64,000 bases of DNA from Trebouxia sp. TZW2008 (GCA_002118135.1 BDIU01000361.1:176-64175); one strand, 5' to 3'. Shown: positions 1 through 11,680, counted from the stretch's first letter. Notes: a model not told the origin generated them from the letters alone. Numbers and translations: made by a program.

Positions 1-526
1 CACACTGCTACAGCTGTGACTCATGCAAATGTCCTGATCAAGACTTTCCGGCTCCCCTGTACGCTGCACTGTACTGCTTTTGGAATGCTAAGCCATCTGA
101 CAATCTAGCAGGCATGGCTGGTGCAGCCTGCCATGAACGACTGTGTGCAGACAACAACCAATGCCGAAGTCAATGCATATGGACAGGGCCGCCATCATTT
201 GAACTTGAGTCTGCATGGTGTACGCAGTACACGACCATCTACGCGCAAAGCTGCTCTATAACTGAGATCATATGAACAATTTCTGCCGAAGGTACAAATC
301 TGAAACATTCAGTTGTTTGATCAGTCATATGGCTTGATCTCTTCCTGGGCAGCAAGCTTGCCAAGAGCTCTGAAATCAAATGTAACAAACAGGTGCAGCC
401 AATGTAACTTACATTAAGGTAAAACAAGCTAGATTGCAGAGTCCATTATACAAGCAGCTGCTTCAATTCAAGCAAATCAACGTGAATCACTAGATTCCTC
501 GTCAGAACCCTTACAGCTCAGCTTGC
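1..526. other. 3' flank of the fibrillin-like gene, no gene recognised
   Basis: This is downstream of the stop of the minus-strand fibrillin-like gene. I see no convincing coding exon on either strand. On the minus strand a TGTAA motif (TTACA on plus at 409-413) lies 114 nt past the stop, a plausible poly(A) signal. Another at 511-515 is only 12 nt past the stop and is probably too close to be used. Confidence 0.5.
409..413 (-). terminator. Candidate TGTAA poly(A) signal of the fibrillin-like gene
   Basis: TTACA on the plus strand reads TGTAA on the minus strand, 114 nt after the stop codon at 529-527. TGTAA is the usual polyadenylation signal in green algae. The spacing fits a short 3' UTR. 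A pentamer occurs often by chance, so only its position supports it. Confidence 0.4.
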
Positions 527-3500
527 TTACACTTTCTGCTGAAGAATTGTCAGACTGCCTCTGTTGCCGATTGAGATTTGCAGCTGCTCGTCAAAATATA
601 AAAAGTCTCTCCAGCCTTTCATGGGCTCAGGGAACTTCAACAGAATTTTGCCTTCTTCATCCTAAAATCATAACAGCCTTCATCAATATGATTCTGCATT
701 GCTTTCTCAAAGTATCGGCAAAATGGACCGTCAAAGGTGAGGAAACTGGATCAGCACTTGAGTCACACACCGCTCCAGAGCGTTTGGCTTATACTGGATG
801 CAGCTTGACAAGCAACTTTTGCAAACAGTGTCACGATGTTTTGGCTTCAAACAGCAAGTGCACTTCTTGGATTTTATTGCATACAGCATGCGGCAACCCT
901 CAGCTTTGTGCAAACCTTCCATGATAGCTTTCATGTTCATGCAACACTACTGCAGCATACATGCTTGTTGATAGACGTGCAGTTTGTGGCACAGACCCAC
1001 CATCTTGTCGTTTTCTTTCTGCATGACCTCCAGCCATTTCTGCTTTTCTGAGCTGTCTGAGGTTCTTGGCGCCAATGCCAACGCAGTAAAGCCAATCTGT
1101 GCCACAACAGTCGCTAACTGTCAAGTCACAGAATCCTGCTGTTGCTAAGAAAAGTCTACGCCGTTAGGCGTCACAACGAGAGCCTCTGTCTAAAGAGGCA
1201 ATCCGGGTCTGCTGTTGCTATCTGTTGCTGCCTTCGGGGTGTGATTTAGATAGAATTGCCAACAGACACGGTGTAGCAAACTTGCAGTGAAAGGTAGGAG
1301 CCTCACTGTGACAGGGTGAGCGTCGTGTGATCTTAGACCCATAGATCGTACTGAATGGCAAGTAACGGCCCCTACATTACACGTTGTCAGCTGCGAGACA
1401 CTGGCTGCTGCTACTGCCTTCAAAGGCCAAGGGTAGTCCCAGAGATACTTGGCAGTCAACTGTGTACAAGGACCTCTCCGCCCTTCCTGTCCAATATAAT
1501 TGGTTTTGTCCAATATAATTGATTTAGGTTAGCACATGGTTGAACTGGTTGGAGACAATTGATTGCTTCTGTACGTACCTAGTTGGGCCTGCTGAGCCTG
1601 CCTAGCCCACGTTCATACCCACGTTCATGATGAATCAATGAATGAAATGCCTTCAAAGCTTGACTGACAGCACTCACGGTGTGCTCAATGCAACACCGTG
1701 CCGAGACACTAGATCTGGCTCACGTCACATCATCGTGCTTTGGTCTAAGAAGTTCTTGCATGGATCCCAGTTGTTTTGATGCCCTGCCTGGTTCAGATAT
1801 GCCGCAGGCAACCAAGTTGAGTCCAGAAGTGCAGTTGGCGTGCAGTAAAAATTGAGGTGCAACAATGCGCTGCCTACTTCAGCTATGCTGCAGGCATTTG
1901 ACTCTGAGTTCAGGAGTGCAGTTGATAAGCAACAAAACCTGATGTAAAACAGTCCGCTTTGAATGTCTCTTAAGGTGCTATGTACCTTTTGCTTGGAAGG
2001 CTCTGCATCATCAACTGTGTAGTCACCAATGGTGGATTGCACTCCTTTGATGCCAGCCAGAGGCCCATCATGAAACTGCATAGCAACCAGCATGTTTGCC
2101 GAAGGTGCATCTCGGCATTCAGCTGCACCATACACTATACACCGGCATTGCCTAAGCAAGACGTGGCAGAAAGCATGCATAAGTGCAAGGCCATCAAGAC
2201 TTGGCATCAACTCCAGTTGGCTAGTGCGCAATGGTGGATTGCACTCCTTCGATGTCAGCCAGAGGCCCATCATGGAACTGCAGTCATCAATTGATTCACT
2301 ACATATGCTTGCTAGGCAGACTTTGAATGGCAGCAGCATGTACAAACACAGTCAACTGCCTCCATGCAAATTTGTCATGCAACTGCATAGCACCCACAGT
2401 GCGTAATGACCTTGAGGAGATTTGTTTCCATGACTCTGCTGCAAATCTCAGCAAGCATGTGAAGGGCGGGCATAATGACCCTGTACAGCAAGCATGACAT
2501 AGCAACTCTAATGCATTTGCCACAGTTAAGGGCACAGAATGTATAGTGCAGGAGAGATTTGAAATGGTTGTGCACGAGTGCATGATTCCCATGCCTTTGC
2601 AACTTGAATTGCAACATGCAAGGTGCCCAATCTGCTTTGAGCATGACCATCCAATGATGGTGAGCTTTTTGATCACAGTGATGATGATGAGTGATGGTGA
2701 AGCAGTGATGAGTGATGGTGAGTGATGATGAGTGATGGCGAGTGATGGTGAGTCATGATGAGTGCTGATGGTGAGTTGCTATGGTCAGAGTGAGTTGATG
2801 GTCTAGGGGAGACGCTGCTCACTGTGAATGGGATGTTGACTTGGTACTGATTGTGATACTCTTTGCTGATCAAAACCTCTGTCCCTTCAGCCTTGACCTG
2901 CACAGGCAAGAGAAGTGCTGCTTGACAATCTGAGTCTGCATGGCTCAAATTGCTGACACTATGCATTGACCATGCAGCGGTCTGCTTTGTGCAAAAGCAG
3001 TCTCACTGCCGTTGGTCAAGTCAAAAAAGAGGTAGGAAGGGTCATAACTTCAAGAATCCCTTCAGCCTTGACCTGCACAGGCAAGAGAAGTGCTGCTCGG
3101 CAATCTGACTTTGCAAGGCTTGGCTTGTGAGTGATCTGTGCAGCAACCTGCTCTGTGGAAGCTGAGTGAGCAAAACGTCAGGTCTGCCTGGCTAGCAAGA
3201 CAAGACAAACCGTCAGACGCTACAGAGCTATGTGCAGAACACCTGAATCTTTGCTGATCAGGATCTGTCTCCCTCCAGCCTGAATCTGCTGCACAGGCAA
3301 GAGAAGTGCTGCTCGGCAATCTGACTTTGCAAGGCTTGGCTTGTGAGTGATCTGTGCAGCAACCTGCTCTGTGGAAGCTGAGTGAGCAAAACGTGTTAGA
3401 TCTGCCTGGCTAGCAAGACAAGACAAACCATCAGACGCTACAGAGCTGTGTGCAGAACACCTGAATCTTTGCTGATCAGGATCTGTGTCCCTCCAGCCTC

Positions 3501-5273
3501 AATCTGCTACAAGCAAAAGAAGTGCTGCTCGGCAGTCTGACTCTGCGTGAACCAGACTGTCACCTGATTCCATGGTCTGACAGCCGTACATGAGCAGCCC
3601 GCAGCTCAGCATAAGGGCTTGACATCCTACAGCTGCAGCTGTCTGTGCAGCTGACTGTGCAAACCAGAACACAATGCGTGCAGCATCATCAACAGCAAAG
3701 AGACACAGATGCCTGCAACTCAGCATGGCTGCCATGTTACTATGGCCCAGCTTGCTTACCTTGAATGAGTTTGGCTTGAACTGCTTGAAGGAGATGGTGC
3801 CCAAGTCGCTGACTCCATCCTGAGACATTCTGTCTCCGAAATCACTCAAGACGCCCTTGAAAGTTCCAGTGATGCCCTCTTTGGTCAGCTGCACGACAGC
3901 ATTATGCATACTGAAGAAGAAGAACAACACTCATGAGGAAGAAGAAAGAGAACGATAGGAAGGGGAAGAAGAAAAAATTAAACCAAGACGCCCTTGAAGG
4001 TTCTGGTGATGCCATCTTTGGTCAGCTGCACAGCATCATGTGACCAAACAACACAAGAAGAAGATAAAGAAAACATGCAAAAAGCGGCAAAACACACGCG
4101 TATACACTCGCATACACGCATACACATGTGGGTGCCATGCAGCATGGCGTTTAGAGCAGCCTTGGCTTGTGAGCACACCTGCTTTCGGTCTTTGGGGCTC
4201 ACAGACTTCAGCTCTTCTACAAGGGTCTTGACCTCATCAGTCACCTCATTCTTCCTGTACAGCAATTACGCGGTGAGGGGCAAGCCACTTGTCCAGACAA
4301 TATTTGACTATCAATACTGCTGCTGCCAAAGGCCAAAGTAATGTGTTTGGTGCTTGACCATCAAGATTTGTTCCTTCTAGACGTGTCCTAGATAGGCTCA
4401 GCAGGCCCAGCTAGGTATGTACTGGAGCAATCAACTGTCCCCATCAAGATCATCAAGAGTGCTGCTGCCAAAGGCCAGGTTAAGGTTTTTGGTCATTGAC
4501 TATCAGCATTGCTGCTTGCTCAAGCCAGGTTAAGGTGATTGGTGTTGACCATTAATATTGCTGCCGCCAAATACCAAACTAAGGTGTTTGGTGCTTGACC
4601 ATCAACATTGCTGCCTCCACAGGCCAGACTAAGGAGATGAATGGTCGACTAGCATCATTGCTGTTGGCAAAGGTCAGACTAAGGTGGTTGTATGCATCAA
4701 GCCAAAATGCAGCATGTTATGCGAGTCACATTAGCTTTCTTACTCTGCAACCCTAGGGTCTGTGATGGCTGCCTTCAGGTGGACTGCAAACTGCTCTGAA
4801 TTCTCCAGTACTGCACTGCCATCTGGTGATGGTGGCTGAAGGCAACAGAACTGATCAGAACCACCCTTCCAGGCATGCAGTGAGCAATGGGCCAAAAATA
4901 GGTCAACAGGTCAATCAACCGGCCAGGGATACGCAGAGCATCACCTTGCCGGCAACCGGAGCTGCTGTCCTGTCGTTTGCGCGACATATATGCTTGCGAG
5001 AAGAGTCGCTGTGGAAGAACTCACGCTGCAGAGGCCTGCAGATGCCGTGATCAACGTGAACGTCTGGCAAGCGAAACGCTTGCGGATAACGCACAGCCTT
5101 TGCACGCAGATCGAAAAGCAATGCGAGCCAGAGGCCGCAAAAGATGACGGCACCTGCGAGGGGCACTGAATGCTTGTGCTCGCGAGTCTTGTGGCCTCAC
5201 AGCAGAGCAGACTTTGAACGGAACCTGGAAGCAGGCACAGCAGTGCACAATGATGCACGGAGGTATGAAACAT
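527..5273 (-). CDS. PAP/fibrillin-family plastid protein (8 exons, 313 aa)
   Basis: Probably a plastid lipid-associated (fibrillin) protein of plastoglobules or thylakoids, a lipid-binding family without known catalysis. Exons in transcription order: 5273-5025, 4835-4744, 4254-4179, 3888-3760, 2897-2823, 2075-1986, 1096-1001, 661-527. All junctions have GT-AG sites, phases agree, and the sum is 942 nt. The first exon (83 aa, Ser/Ala/Cys-rich, almost no acidic residues) looks like a chloroplast transit peptide. Its exact ATG (5273 or in-frame 5357) is the weakest point. The body has family-like order: a helical start (TDEVKTLVEELKSVSPKDR), a strand region (GTISFKQFKPNSFK), a middle GDYTVDDAEP, and the diagnostic C-terminal KGWRDFLYFDEQLQIS-GNRGSL block, comparable to KGW..TYLDE.LRI.RG..G.L. 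The family call comes from motif memory, not a search. It is divergent from the catalase. Introns carry several exon echoes. Confidence 0.75.
1148..1660. repeat. Dispersed repeat family A, long copy
   Basis: The copy lies in an intron of the fibrillin-like gene. Its left end (about 1148-1201, ttaggcgtca core and cctctgtctaaagaggc) recurs in reverse complement at about 42597-42650. Its right part (about 1465-1660, with tgtccaatataa, gttagcacatg, cttctgtacgt and gggcctgctgagcctgcct) recurs at 14930-15085 and in inverted form at 14745-14810, 42335-42400, 4390-4440 and 55160-55222. I see no coding capacity, so a non-autonomous transposon is the best reading. Exact ends and target-site duplications were not resolved. 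Confidence 0.6.
2226..2400 (-). repeat. Echoes of the 2075-1986 exon of the fibrillin-like gene
   Basis: Two decayed copies of the acceptor plus exon start lie upstream (in transcription) of the real exon. One at about 2282-2230 reads FHDGPLADIEGVQSTI against FHDGPLAGIKGVQSTI in the exon. A weaker one at about 2385-2360 keeps only the acceptor and a few codons. Both stay on the acceptor side. Confidence 0.65.
2676..2785. repeat. Degenerate GATGATGAGTG minisatellite
   Basis: Irregular repeats of gatggtgagtgatgatgagt in an intron of the fibrillin-like gene. There is no coding frame of interest. Confidence 0.8.
2998..3530 (-). repeat. Three upstream echoes of the 2897-2823 exon, including a ~225-bp tandem duplication
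   Basis: The true exon starts VKAEGTEVLISKEY. Acceptor-plus-start copies occur at about 3515-3465 (IEAGGTQILISKDS), 3297-3240 (IQAGGRQILISKDS) and 3080-3040 (VKAEG then divergence). The blocks around 3095-3260 and 3305-3480 are nearly identical for most of their length, so at least one duplication is recent. All lie on the acceptor side of the parent exon. Confidence 0.75.
3985..4036 (-). repeat. Echo of the 3888-3760 exon start
   Basis: The acceptor and first codons (LTKDGITRTFKGVL) copy the exon start LTKEGITGTFKGVL. The copy lies upstream of the real exon and then runs into unrelated A/T-rich sequence. Confidence 0.75.
4300..4710. repeat. ~55-bp minisatellite in the fibrillin-like gene intron
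   Basis: About six degenerate units contain attgctgc, aaggcca, ctaaggt and ttggtgcttgacc. The segment 4381-4445 inside it matches repeat family A (ggctcagcaggccc, taggtatgtac). No coding exon is seen here. Confidence 0.65.
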
Positions 5274-5893
5274 ACATTTCTGGTTGCGCAAAGCCAAGAT
5301 TTCGACCTGTCGAGTGCCGGCTAACGTCTGACTAGGATGCACGGTGAGTCCTTGCATGTTGGAGAGGAGTACACTCTGTCCTGTATACGCCAGATTGATC
5401 AAGAGAATTCTTTCTTGCGTTGTCAACTTTGTTGACCTTCAATGTCAGGGCTTCGTGATCGTTGTCGCATCTGCATGCGCGTTCTCGGCACAGCAGATGC
5501 GAGCGTTTCGGTAAAAGGAAGAGGTCCGGCCTTCACATTGAGTGAAGAAGAAGCGGCCGGACAGCTGGCACCTCTGACGTGGCCATGCTTTCATCACGTG
5601 CCGCAAATTCCATCACAAAATTTGGGTTCATCGAAAACCTTTTTTCGGCTTTTGCAGTACTTTGTGCATTACCCACGTAATACAAAATTTCCTGAATCTT
5701 CCGAGCGGGGCCATCGCCGGCGTGGCCTGTCAATCCTTTTGCTTCGCTGGCTGAATCTTTGTGATCTACAACATCGTTCTACACTCGCACATCGTGCTTG
5801 ATCCGTGTCTATCGATCCAAAATACTTGCGAACGATAGTAGGGTACAACCTATTCCCGCTAGCCGCGCGCGCTCGTAGATTTCCTAGTTCCTG
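5274..5893. promoter_or_regulatory. Divergent promoter region of fibrillin-like gene and catalase
   Basis: About 620 bp separate the two start codons. The region is richer in CpG than the introns. A perfect CACGTG box lies at 5595-5600 and a GACGTGG core at about 5577. ACGT-core elements are common in plant light and stress promoters, so shared control is conceivable but unproven. No clear TATA box was identified. Confidence 0.45.
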
Positions 5894-8800
5894 ATGGACC
5901 CATACAAGGTGCACTTTTGCGCGAACTGAGTCAATTTGCTTGCACAGTTGCAACTATGACAAACAGCTATAGCAGACAACCAATTATGCCATTTGTCCCT
6001 GCAGTTTCGTCCCAGCAACCATTTTGATGCCCCCTACTGGACCACAAACAGCGGTGTACCAGTATGGAACAACAACAACTCTTTGACAATTGGCAACAGA
6101 GGTGAGATCGTGATCACTGCAGCTCCTGCCGGTTCACTATTACCAACATGTACTGGCACACTGCACGTTATGAGCAAGGGTTCCTGAGCACACCTCAGTC
6201 ACCTTTGTGCGGTCTCATAGCACAATCAGTTGATGTCTTGTGCAGGGCCTGTGCTACTTGAGGACTACCACCTCATTGAGAAGCTTGCACAGTTTGACAG
6301 GGAGCGCATTCCGGAGCGTGTGGTGCATGCTAGGGGTGCCACAGCAAAGGGTTTCTTTGAGGTATGCTTTCCTATTGGCATGCCGTCTGATTGACTTAAA
6401 CAGTCCTTAACTTGTGCTATCATTGCTTCTGTGAGTGGTGGCACTGCTGCACTCGTCAGTATTGTGCATGCTCCATCACAGTGGAAAATTGTGTTCTCAG
6501 TAGCTCACTAGCATCAGCTTACAGTATTGTGCCATCGTTTCGCTTGCAAATTGATATAGACAGCAACTCACTGATGGTTTGAGATCGACACAGACAGCAA
6601 GTGACTGGTCTTGCAAGGTGACATAGACCGCGATTAACAGATGTCCTGGTGTGTGCTGCAGGTGACCCATGACATCTCACACCTGACTTGCGCAGATGTC
6701 TTCCGTGCACCAGGTGTGCAGACCCCAGTGATCACCCGTTTCTCCACTGTGATCCATGAGCGTGGTTCACCAGAAACCCTGCGTGACCCCAGAGGGTTTG
6801 CAGTCAAGTTCTACACCCGTGAGGGTAACTGGGATCTTGTGGGCAACAACATGCCAGTCTTCTTCATCAGAGATGGCATCAAGTTCCCTGACATGATTCA
6901 CGCCTTGAAGCCGAACCCCAAGAACCACATTCAGGAGGACTGGAGGATTGCAGACTTCTTCTCACATGTGCCAGAGGCAATGCACATGGTATGCTGCTGC
7001 AGCTTTGCATTGGCCTTTTGCCGTTTGTGCTGCATCATAGTTGTTGTATAGCCGGAGTTGTTATACGCTGAGCGGTTGTCAACTGTGTTGCGCTTGAGAA
7101 ATCTAAGCCATCTTATGGAGCAGCAGCTCAGGCCAGTTGTTCATGCTGACCAGCTGTCACTTGAGCATTCTGCATAGAGCAGTCCAGCCATCGAATGAGG
7201 CAGCAGCTCAGGACGTTATGTATATCTGTAATGTTTGCAGCAGCAGCTGGCTTTGTCTCAACAGTACATGTTGACGTAGCACATCCTGTTGAGTCCTTAT
7301 GTACTGTTGAGTCCATATGTACTGTTGATTCAAAGTCAGCTGCTGCTGCAAACTTGCCAGTCGTTGCTATGTCCTAAACTCATACAGCTCTTGCCTTTAC
7401 CTTGAATTGGTGTTTCAATGGTCAGGGAGCTGAGTTGCCTGAGCAGTTGGCATTGTGGGTGTTTGTCTACAGTGTTGGCGCGTACAGCATTTCTGTTAAA
7501 TAGTCATGAGGCATTTTTGCTGATCAAGCAGGCTGCATGGATGTGTCCTAATGATCTTTCATTGAGCCTGATATATCAGCACAATCTGAAGCACAAGAAG
7601 CAGAAGCTGCATTGCAACCACAATGACAGACCACATTCCTGCAAAAGGTTCTTGCTTTTCATTCAGGTCATGTTCTTGCAAGATGACACGGAAACGTCTT
7701 TGAGGTCTTTTGTGAGCTGCACTTCTTGTGTGCAAGATGCTGTTGCCTTTTCACTCATCTGGTTTGTGTCCTGCAGTTCACCTTCTTGCAAGATGACATC
7801 GGCATTCCCTTGAACTACCGCCACATGGAGGGCTTTGGAGTGCACACTTTCACCCTGATCAACAAGGAGGGCAAGATCACATATGTCAAGTTCCACTGGA
7901 AGCCCACCTGTGGTGTCAAGAACTTGCTAGAGGAGGAGGCTGTCCATGTTGGCGGCAGCAACCACAGCCATGCAACTCAGGTCAGTCACTCATAAGAGGA
8001 TACCATGTGCCTTCAATTGACATCTATTACTCATCTCATGATACAAAGCAGGCACTGTAGCCAAGCTATCTGAGCTGCAGTTGCAGCCATGTCAAGTGTT
8101 TCAGCAATCTTCTGTATTAACTGCAACACCTGGTCACCACAGGCTGCGCTGTATACACAGCATTTCTCAGAAACATTTCGCTGAGTAGAGGTTGAGACTC
8201 AGATTGCTGTGCTGACATGTTCGTGGCAGTCCAACTGACAGCTTTGCACCGGTGATTGCAGGACCTGTTTGAGTCCATTGCAGCTGGTGACTACCCTGAG
8301 TGGAAGCTCATGATCCAGACCATGGACCCTGCTGACGAGGACAAGTTTGACTTTGACCCTCTGGATGACACCAAGACATGGCCAGAGGACATCTTCCCTC
8401 TGCAGCCTGTTGGCCGCATGGTGCTTAACAAGAACCCTGACAACTTCTTCAATGAGAATGAGCAAGTGGCCTACTGCCCAGCGCTGATTGTGCCAGGTAA
8501 GCCGAGCTGTATAGAGCTAGTACTTTTTCCCCGCCACTTCCATGTGTACTTAGTTAGCTTCAACTTCTGCGCGGTGGTCGGCAAGAGTCTGCAGTCTTCT
8601 TCAATGTGAATGAGCAAGTGGTTTATTGCCCAGCGCTCATTGTGCCAGGTACTTTATGCAGAGCTTCATCTTGTCAGTCTTGGTCTCTCCATCGTGCTCA
8701 GCACAAAGTTTGACAACCACATCTTGTTTCCAAAATGTTGCAAGCAAATGGTCTTGCTGCGCTGCCTCAGCGTGTCAGGTCAATTTGTTGTCCGTCATCT

Positions 8801-11680
8801 ACAAGGGCTATAGACCTTGTCTCTGATGTGACTGATGCACACTGTCATTGACTTTGCATGACAAGGTGGCTTGCAGCTCATCAATTGCAGATGGAATTTT
8901 CTTCTCAGGAACTGTTTGCTCAGGCAAATATGAGGATTTTAGCAAGTGTCAGCATGCACCCTTAAAAAAAACAGGCTGTGCTTGCGCTCTCTAATCACTT
9001 ATGGTTTTTTGCTAACTCTGCCCTCTGGCAACACTTGCGTCCCAGTGCGCTGCTGTCAAAAGGGCCGGGCTAGGACAGAGCAAGATGGCTTCTCAGCACA
9101 CATAAGCCTGTTCTGTTCTTTGATGCTCTGGGACTGCTCAGCTACTTGCTGTGCATTGGTCATGGCTCGATTGTCACATGCTTCACCCAAGTGGCATTGC
9201 AGAGATGAGCTTGCAGGAGCAGAACACACTCCAATGGTCTATCTGTTCAACTCCTGCAGATCATCTCTGCAGTGCCACTGAAGGTATGTAACTGTCAGCT
9301 CGTGGCTGATGTCCCCTGCTGTGAGTTTGCTTGGATAGCTATGACGCTGGCAGGTCTTAAGCTGAGTCACCACTGCAGCCATTACGGTGTTTGCAAGATG
9401 TGCCAGACCTTGATCTGTTGCTCTTTGACACCCAGGATGCATGCAGTGCTATTGCAAGCATGCCTTGGGTTGAGACCAAGTTGAGCCAGTGCTGCTGCTT
9501 GATTGCCGGCATTGTGCATTGTGATGCAGATGCTGCAAACTTGTGTTCTTGACAACAACGTCCCCAGGCCCTATGCCAGATTGTGCTTGGTGCTGGCTCA
9601 CGCCAGGCATGTCATGACTTTGCCTTCAGCTAATCAAGTGCTGCTGCTGCTGCAGGTATTGGCTACAGTGATGACAAGATGTTGCAGACGCGTATCTTCA
9701 GTTACGCAGACACTCAGCGGTACAGGCTGGGACCCAACTACTTGATGCTGCCAGTCAATGCACCCAAGAATGTGCACCACAACAACCACCACGATGGGGT
9801 CATGAATTTCATGCACAGAGATGAGGAGGTGGGTTTGAGCTTGTTGTGCTGCACCATATGTTTTGCAACATGCGTCAGTCCATTCTCTTTTGCTATGTGC
9901 TTGCTTGCAAGCAAAGTGCATTACTTGCAAGCAAAGTGCATTACTTGCAATGTTACACTACGCACAATAGCATATGTTGCTCTGTTGTTGTGCTCACTTT
10001 GCTTCCAATGTCATGCTCTACACAGCAGCACATGTTGCCCCATCTTGATTTGCGATTGCCTACGATCTCCTCAGGCTCATCAAAATGCCAGACCCTTTCT
10101 TGCAGCAAATTCACTTTTGTGGATTTGTTTTGTGAATTTGCTGCAAGAAAGGTTTCAAGCGATTTTGTGGAATTGGAGATTGCAAGTCATGGATTTCACA
10201 GATTGTGAGCCATTGCTGTGCACGTTTCTGTCATGACTGTGAAATGGCATTTACATGATTATTTTCCTGTTTTGAATTGCATGTTGCTGCCATGGTGTCG
10301 TGCTTTCAGCTGACTGTCATTCATCTATACACCTGCAAGTCATGAATCTCACAGATTGTGAGCCATTGCTGTGCACGTTTCTGTCGTGACTGTGAAAGGG
10401 CATTTACATCATTATTTCCTATTTTGAATTGCATGTTGCTGCCATGGTGTCGTGCTTTCAGCTGACTGTCATTCACTTATACACCTAGCATGCTTGCATG
10501 CCTGCAAGCTCATTTTGAGTGGCATGCCTGCAAGCTCATTTTGAGTGGCATGCCTGCAAGCTTAAATTTCAAAGTGACTTGCCTGCAAATTGGTACTGAA
10601 CTCGTATGCATGTACCAAGTTGCCATGCACTTTGCAGATCAATGGAATAACAATGTTGTGAACAGACTTCCCTACTTCCCATCCCGCTTTGACCCAGCTA
10701 GGCACTCAGTGCCTGACCCCTTTCATGGTGTCTCGGCCCAAGCTGACAGTCATCCTCACAAAGTTCAGCACACAGCAAGCCTGCATGCAAGCTCAAACCT
10801 CCCTTGCTGCACAGGTCAACTACTTCCCATCCCGCTTTGACCCAGTCAGGCACTCAGCGCCCTACCCCTACCAGAACATGAAGGCCTCAGGCAACCGTGT
10901 GAAGGCCAACATCAGCAAGGAGAACAACTTTGCTCAGGCTGGTGCTCGCTTCAGGAGCTTTGATCCTGCCAGGCAGGACCGGTTCATCAAGAGGATAGCT
11001 GGCATGCTCACCGCTCCTCGCGTCACACAGGTGTGTTTGCTGGGCTCAACTTGAGCTGTACCTTGTGCAGTATGTATCATTCGGGCATCATGTGCGTTTT
11101 GGCTGAGATGTCTCTCCATGTGTCACACAGGTGTGTTGTTGAAACTGTTTCTGCATTGTGTTACACAGTTCCTAGCAACACATAGTAACACATAAATCCA
11201 CCTATATGAGCATATGCTCGCCTGTATGCTTTGCATTTTGTTGCATCAGTGCCTAGCTGTCGACTTGGGCAAGAGCTTGTCTTTGATATGTCTGCCATGT
11301 GCACCTGGTGCCTGCTTCGTATGTCTGCTCTTGGTCAAGAACTCAGCAGGCAATATGCTGCATGTTCAGATCTCAGGCCAGCGCAATTAAACAAGCAGAT
11401 GTCTGGTTACAGCATGGCTGGCAAGTCATTGTTGACAAATGGCTCAACTGCTTGTTACCCTTCTCTGCTGTGATTCTTTGTGACAGGATGCAGTTTGCCT
11501 TGTTTGGCTACAGCTGCAATTGTTTATCCCTTGCACTAGCAGTTTTGTCAACATCAGCTGATGTTTTGTGATTGTTTGATGCAGGAGGTGCGACGTGTAT
11601 GGTTGGGCTACATGTCCCAGTGTGACAGCACCTTGGGTCAGAAGTTGGCTGCCAAGGTTCAGGCTAGTGGACAGATGTAG
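5894..11680 (+). CDS. CAT: Class-I (plant-type) catalase, 9 exons, 492 aa
   Basis: Haem catalase that dismutates H2O2 to water and O2, normally in peroxisomes. Exons: 5894-5908, 6005-6101, 6246-6361, 6662-6988, 7777-7980, 8262-8496, 9656-9828, 10815-11030, 11585-11680. The sum is 1479 nt, giving 492 aa, exactly the plant length. The start is fixed by the 5-codon first exon MDPYK, as in plant catalases. Catalytic His65 ([11 protein letters not shown]) and Asn138 ([11 protein letters not shown]) and the haem-ligand Tyr348 ([14 protein letters not shown]) are all present. QKL at positions -13 to -11 matches the internal peroxisomal signal described for pumpkin catalase; the C-terminus itself (SGQM) is not a classic SKL. 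Several introns hold echoes of adjacent exons. I see no defect. Confidence 0.97.
7667..7697 (+). repeat. Echo of catalase exon 5 start
   Basis: An acceptor-like cag followed by TTCTTGCAAGATGAC copies the start of exon 5 (7777), about 105 bp upstream of it. A weaker copy follows at about 7720-7740. The echo is on the acceptor side. Confidence 0.7.
8602..8655 (+). repeat. Echo of catalase exon 6 end with its donor
   Basis: The copy covers the exon 6 tail ([16 protein letters not shown]) and its GT donor, about 150 bp downstream of the true donor at 8497. It lies on the donor side. Confidence 0.8.
10094..10152 (+). repeat. Perfect 21-bp inverted repeat, 17-nt loop
   Basis: Arms 10094-10114 and 10132-10152 are exact reverse complements, with the core ttgcagcaaattcac. 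It sits in catalase intron 7 and would form a strong hairpin in the pre-mRNA. It could be a foldback duplication or a small-RNA precursor; no further sign of either is visible. Confidence 0.85.
10181..10489 (+). repeat. Two-copy 153-bp tandem duplication in catalase intron 7
   Basis: Two nearly identical units begin at 10181 and 10334 (tgcaagtcatg, gattgtgagccattgctgtg). They are followed at 10497-10565 by three short units with catgcctgcaagctcattt. Purely intronic. Confidence 0.9.
10655..10735 (+). repeat. Echo of catalase exon 8 start
   Basis: The segment reads [18 protein letters not shown] against [18 protein letters not shown] at the start of exon 8 (10815). It lies upstream, ends abruptly after about 65 nt and cannot replace the exon. 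A short copy of the exon 8 end (gtcacacaggtgtgt) lies downstream at about 11120-11135. Both are on the expected sides. Confidence 0.85.

Noticed and set aside
523..924. 133-aa plus-strand open frame
   Set aside because: It overlaps the C-terminal exon of the fibrillin-like gene, whose minus-strand frame has family motifs and good splice sites.
4915..5166. Minus-strand frame beginning VPLAGAVIFCGLWLALLFD, looking like a signal peptide
   Set aside because: It has no ATG and an upstream in-frame stop. The overlapping ATG frame (5273-5025) gives a transit-peptide-like sequence and the right phase.
5442..5801. 119-aa plus-strand open frame upstream of catalase
   Set aside because: No family resemblance, no splice support; it lies in the promoter/5' UTR region.
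10655..10735. Alternative catalase exon 8
   Set aside because: It keeps the start but diverges after about 22 codons and lacks the second half and the donor, so it could not make a functional catalase.
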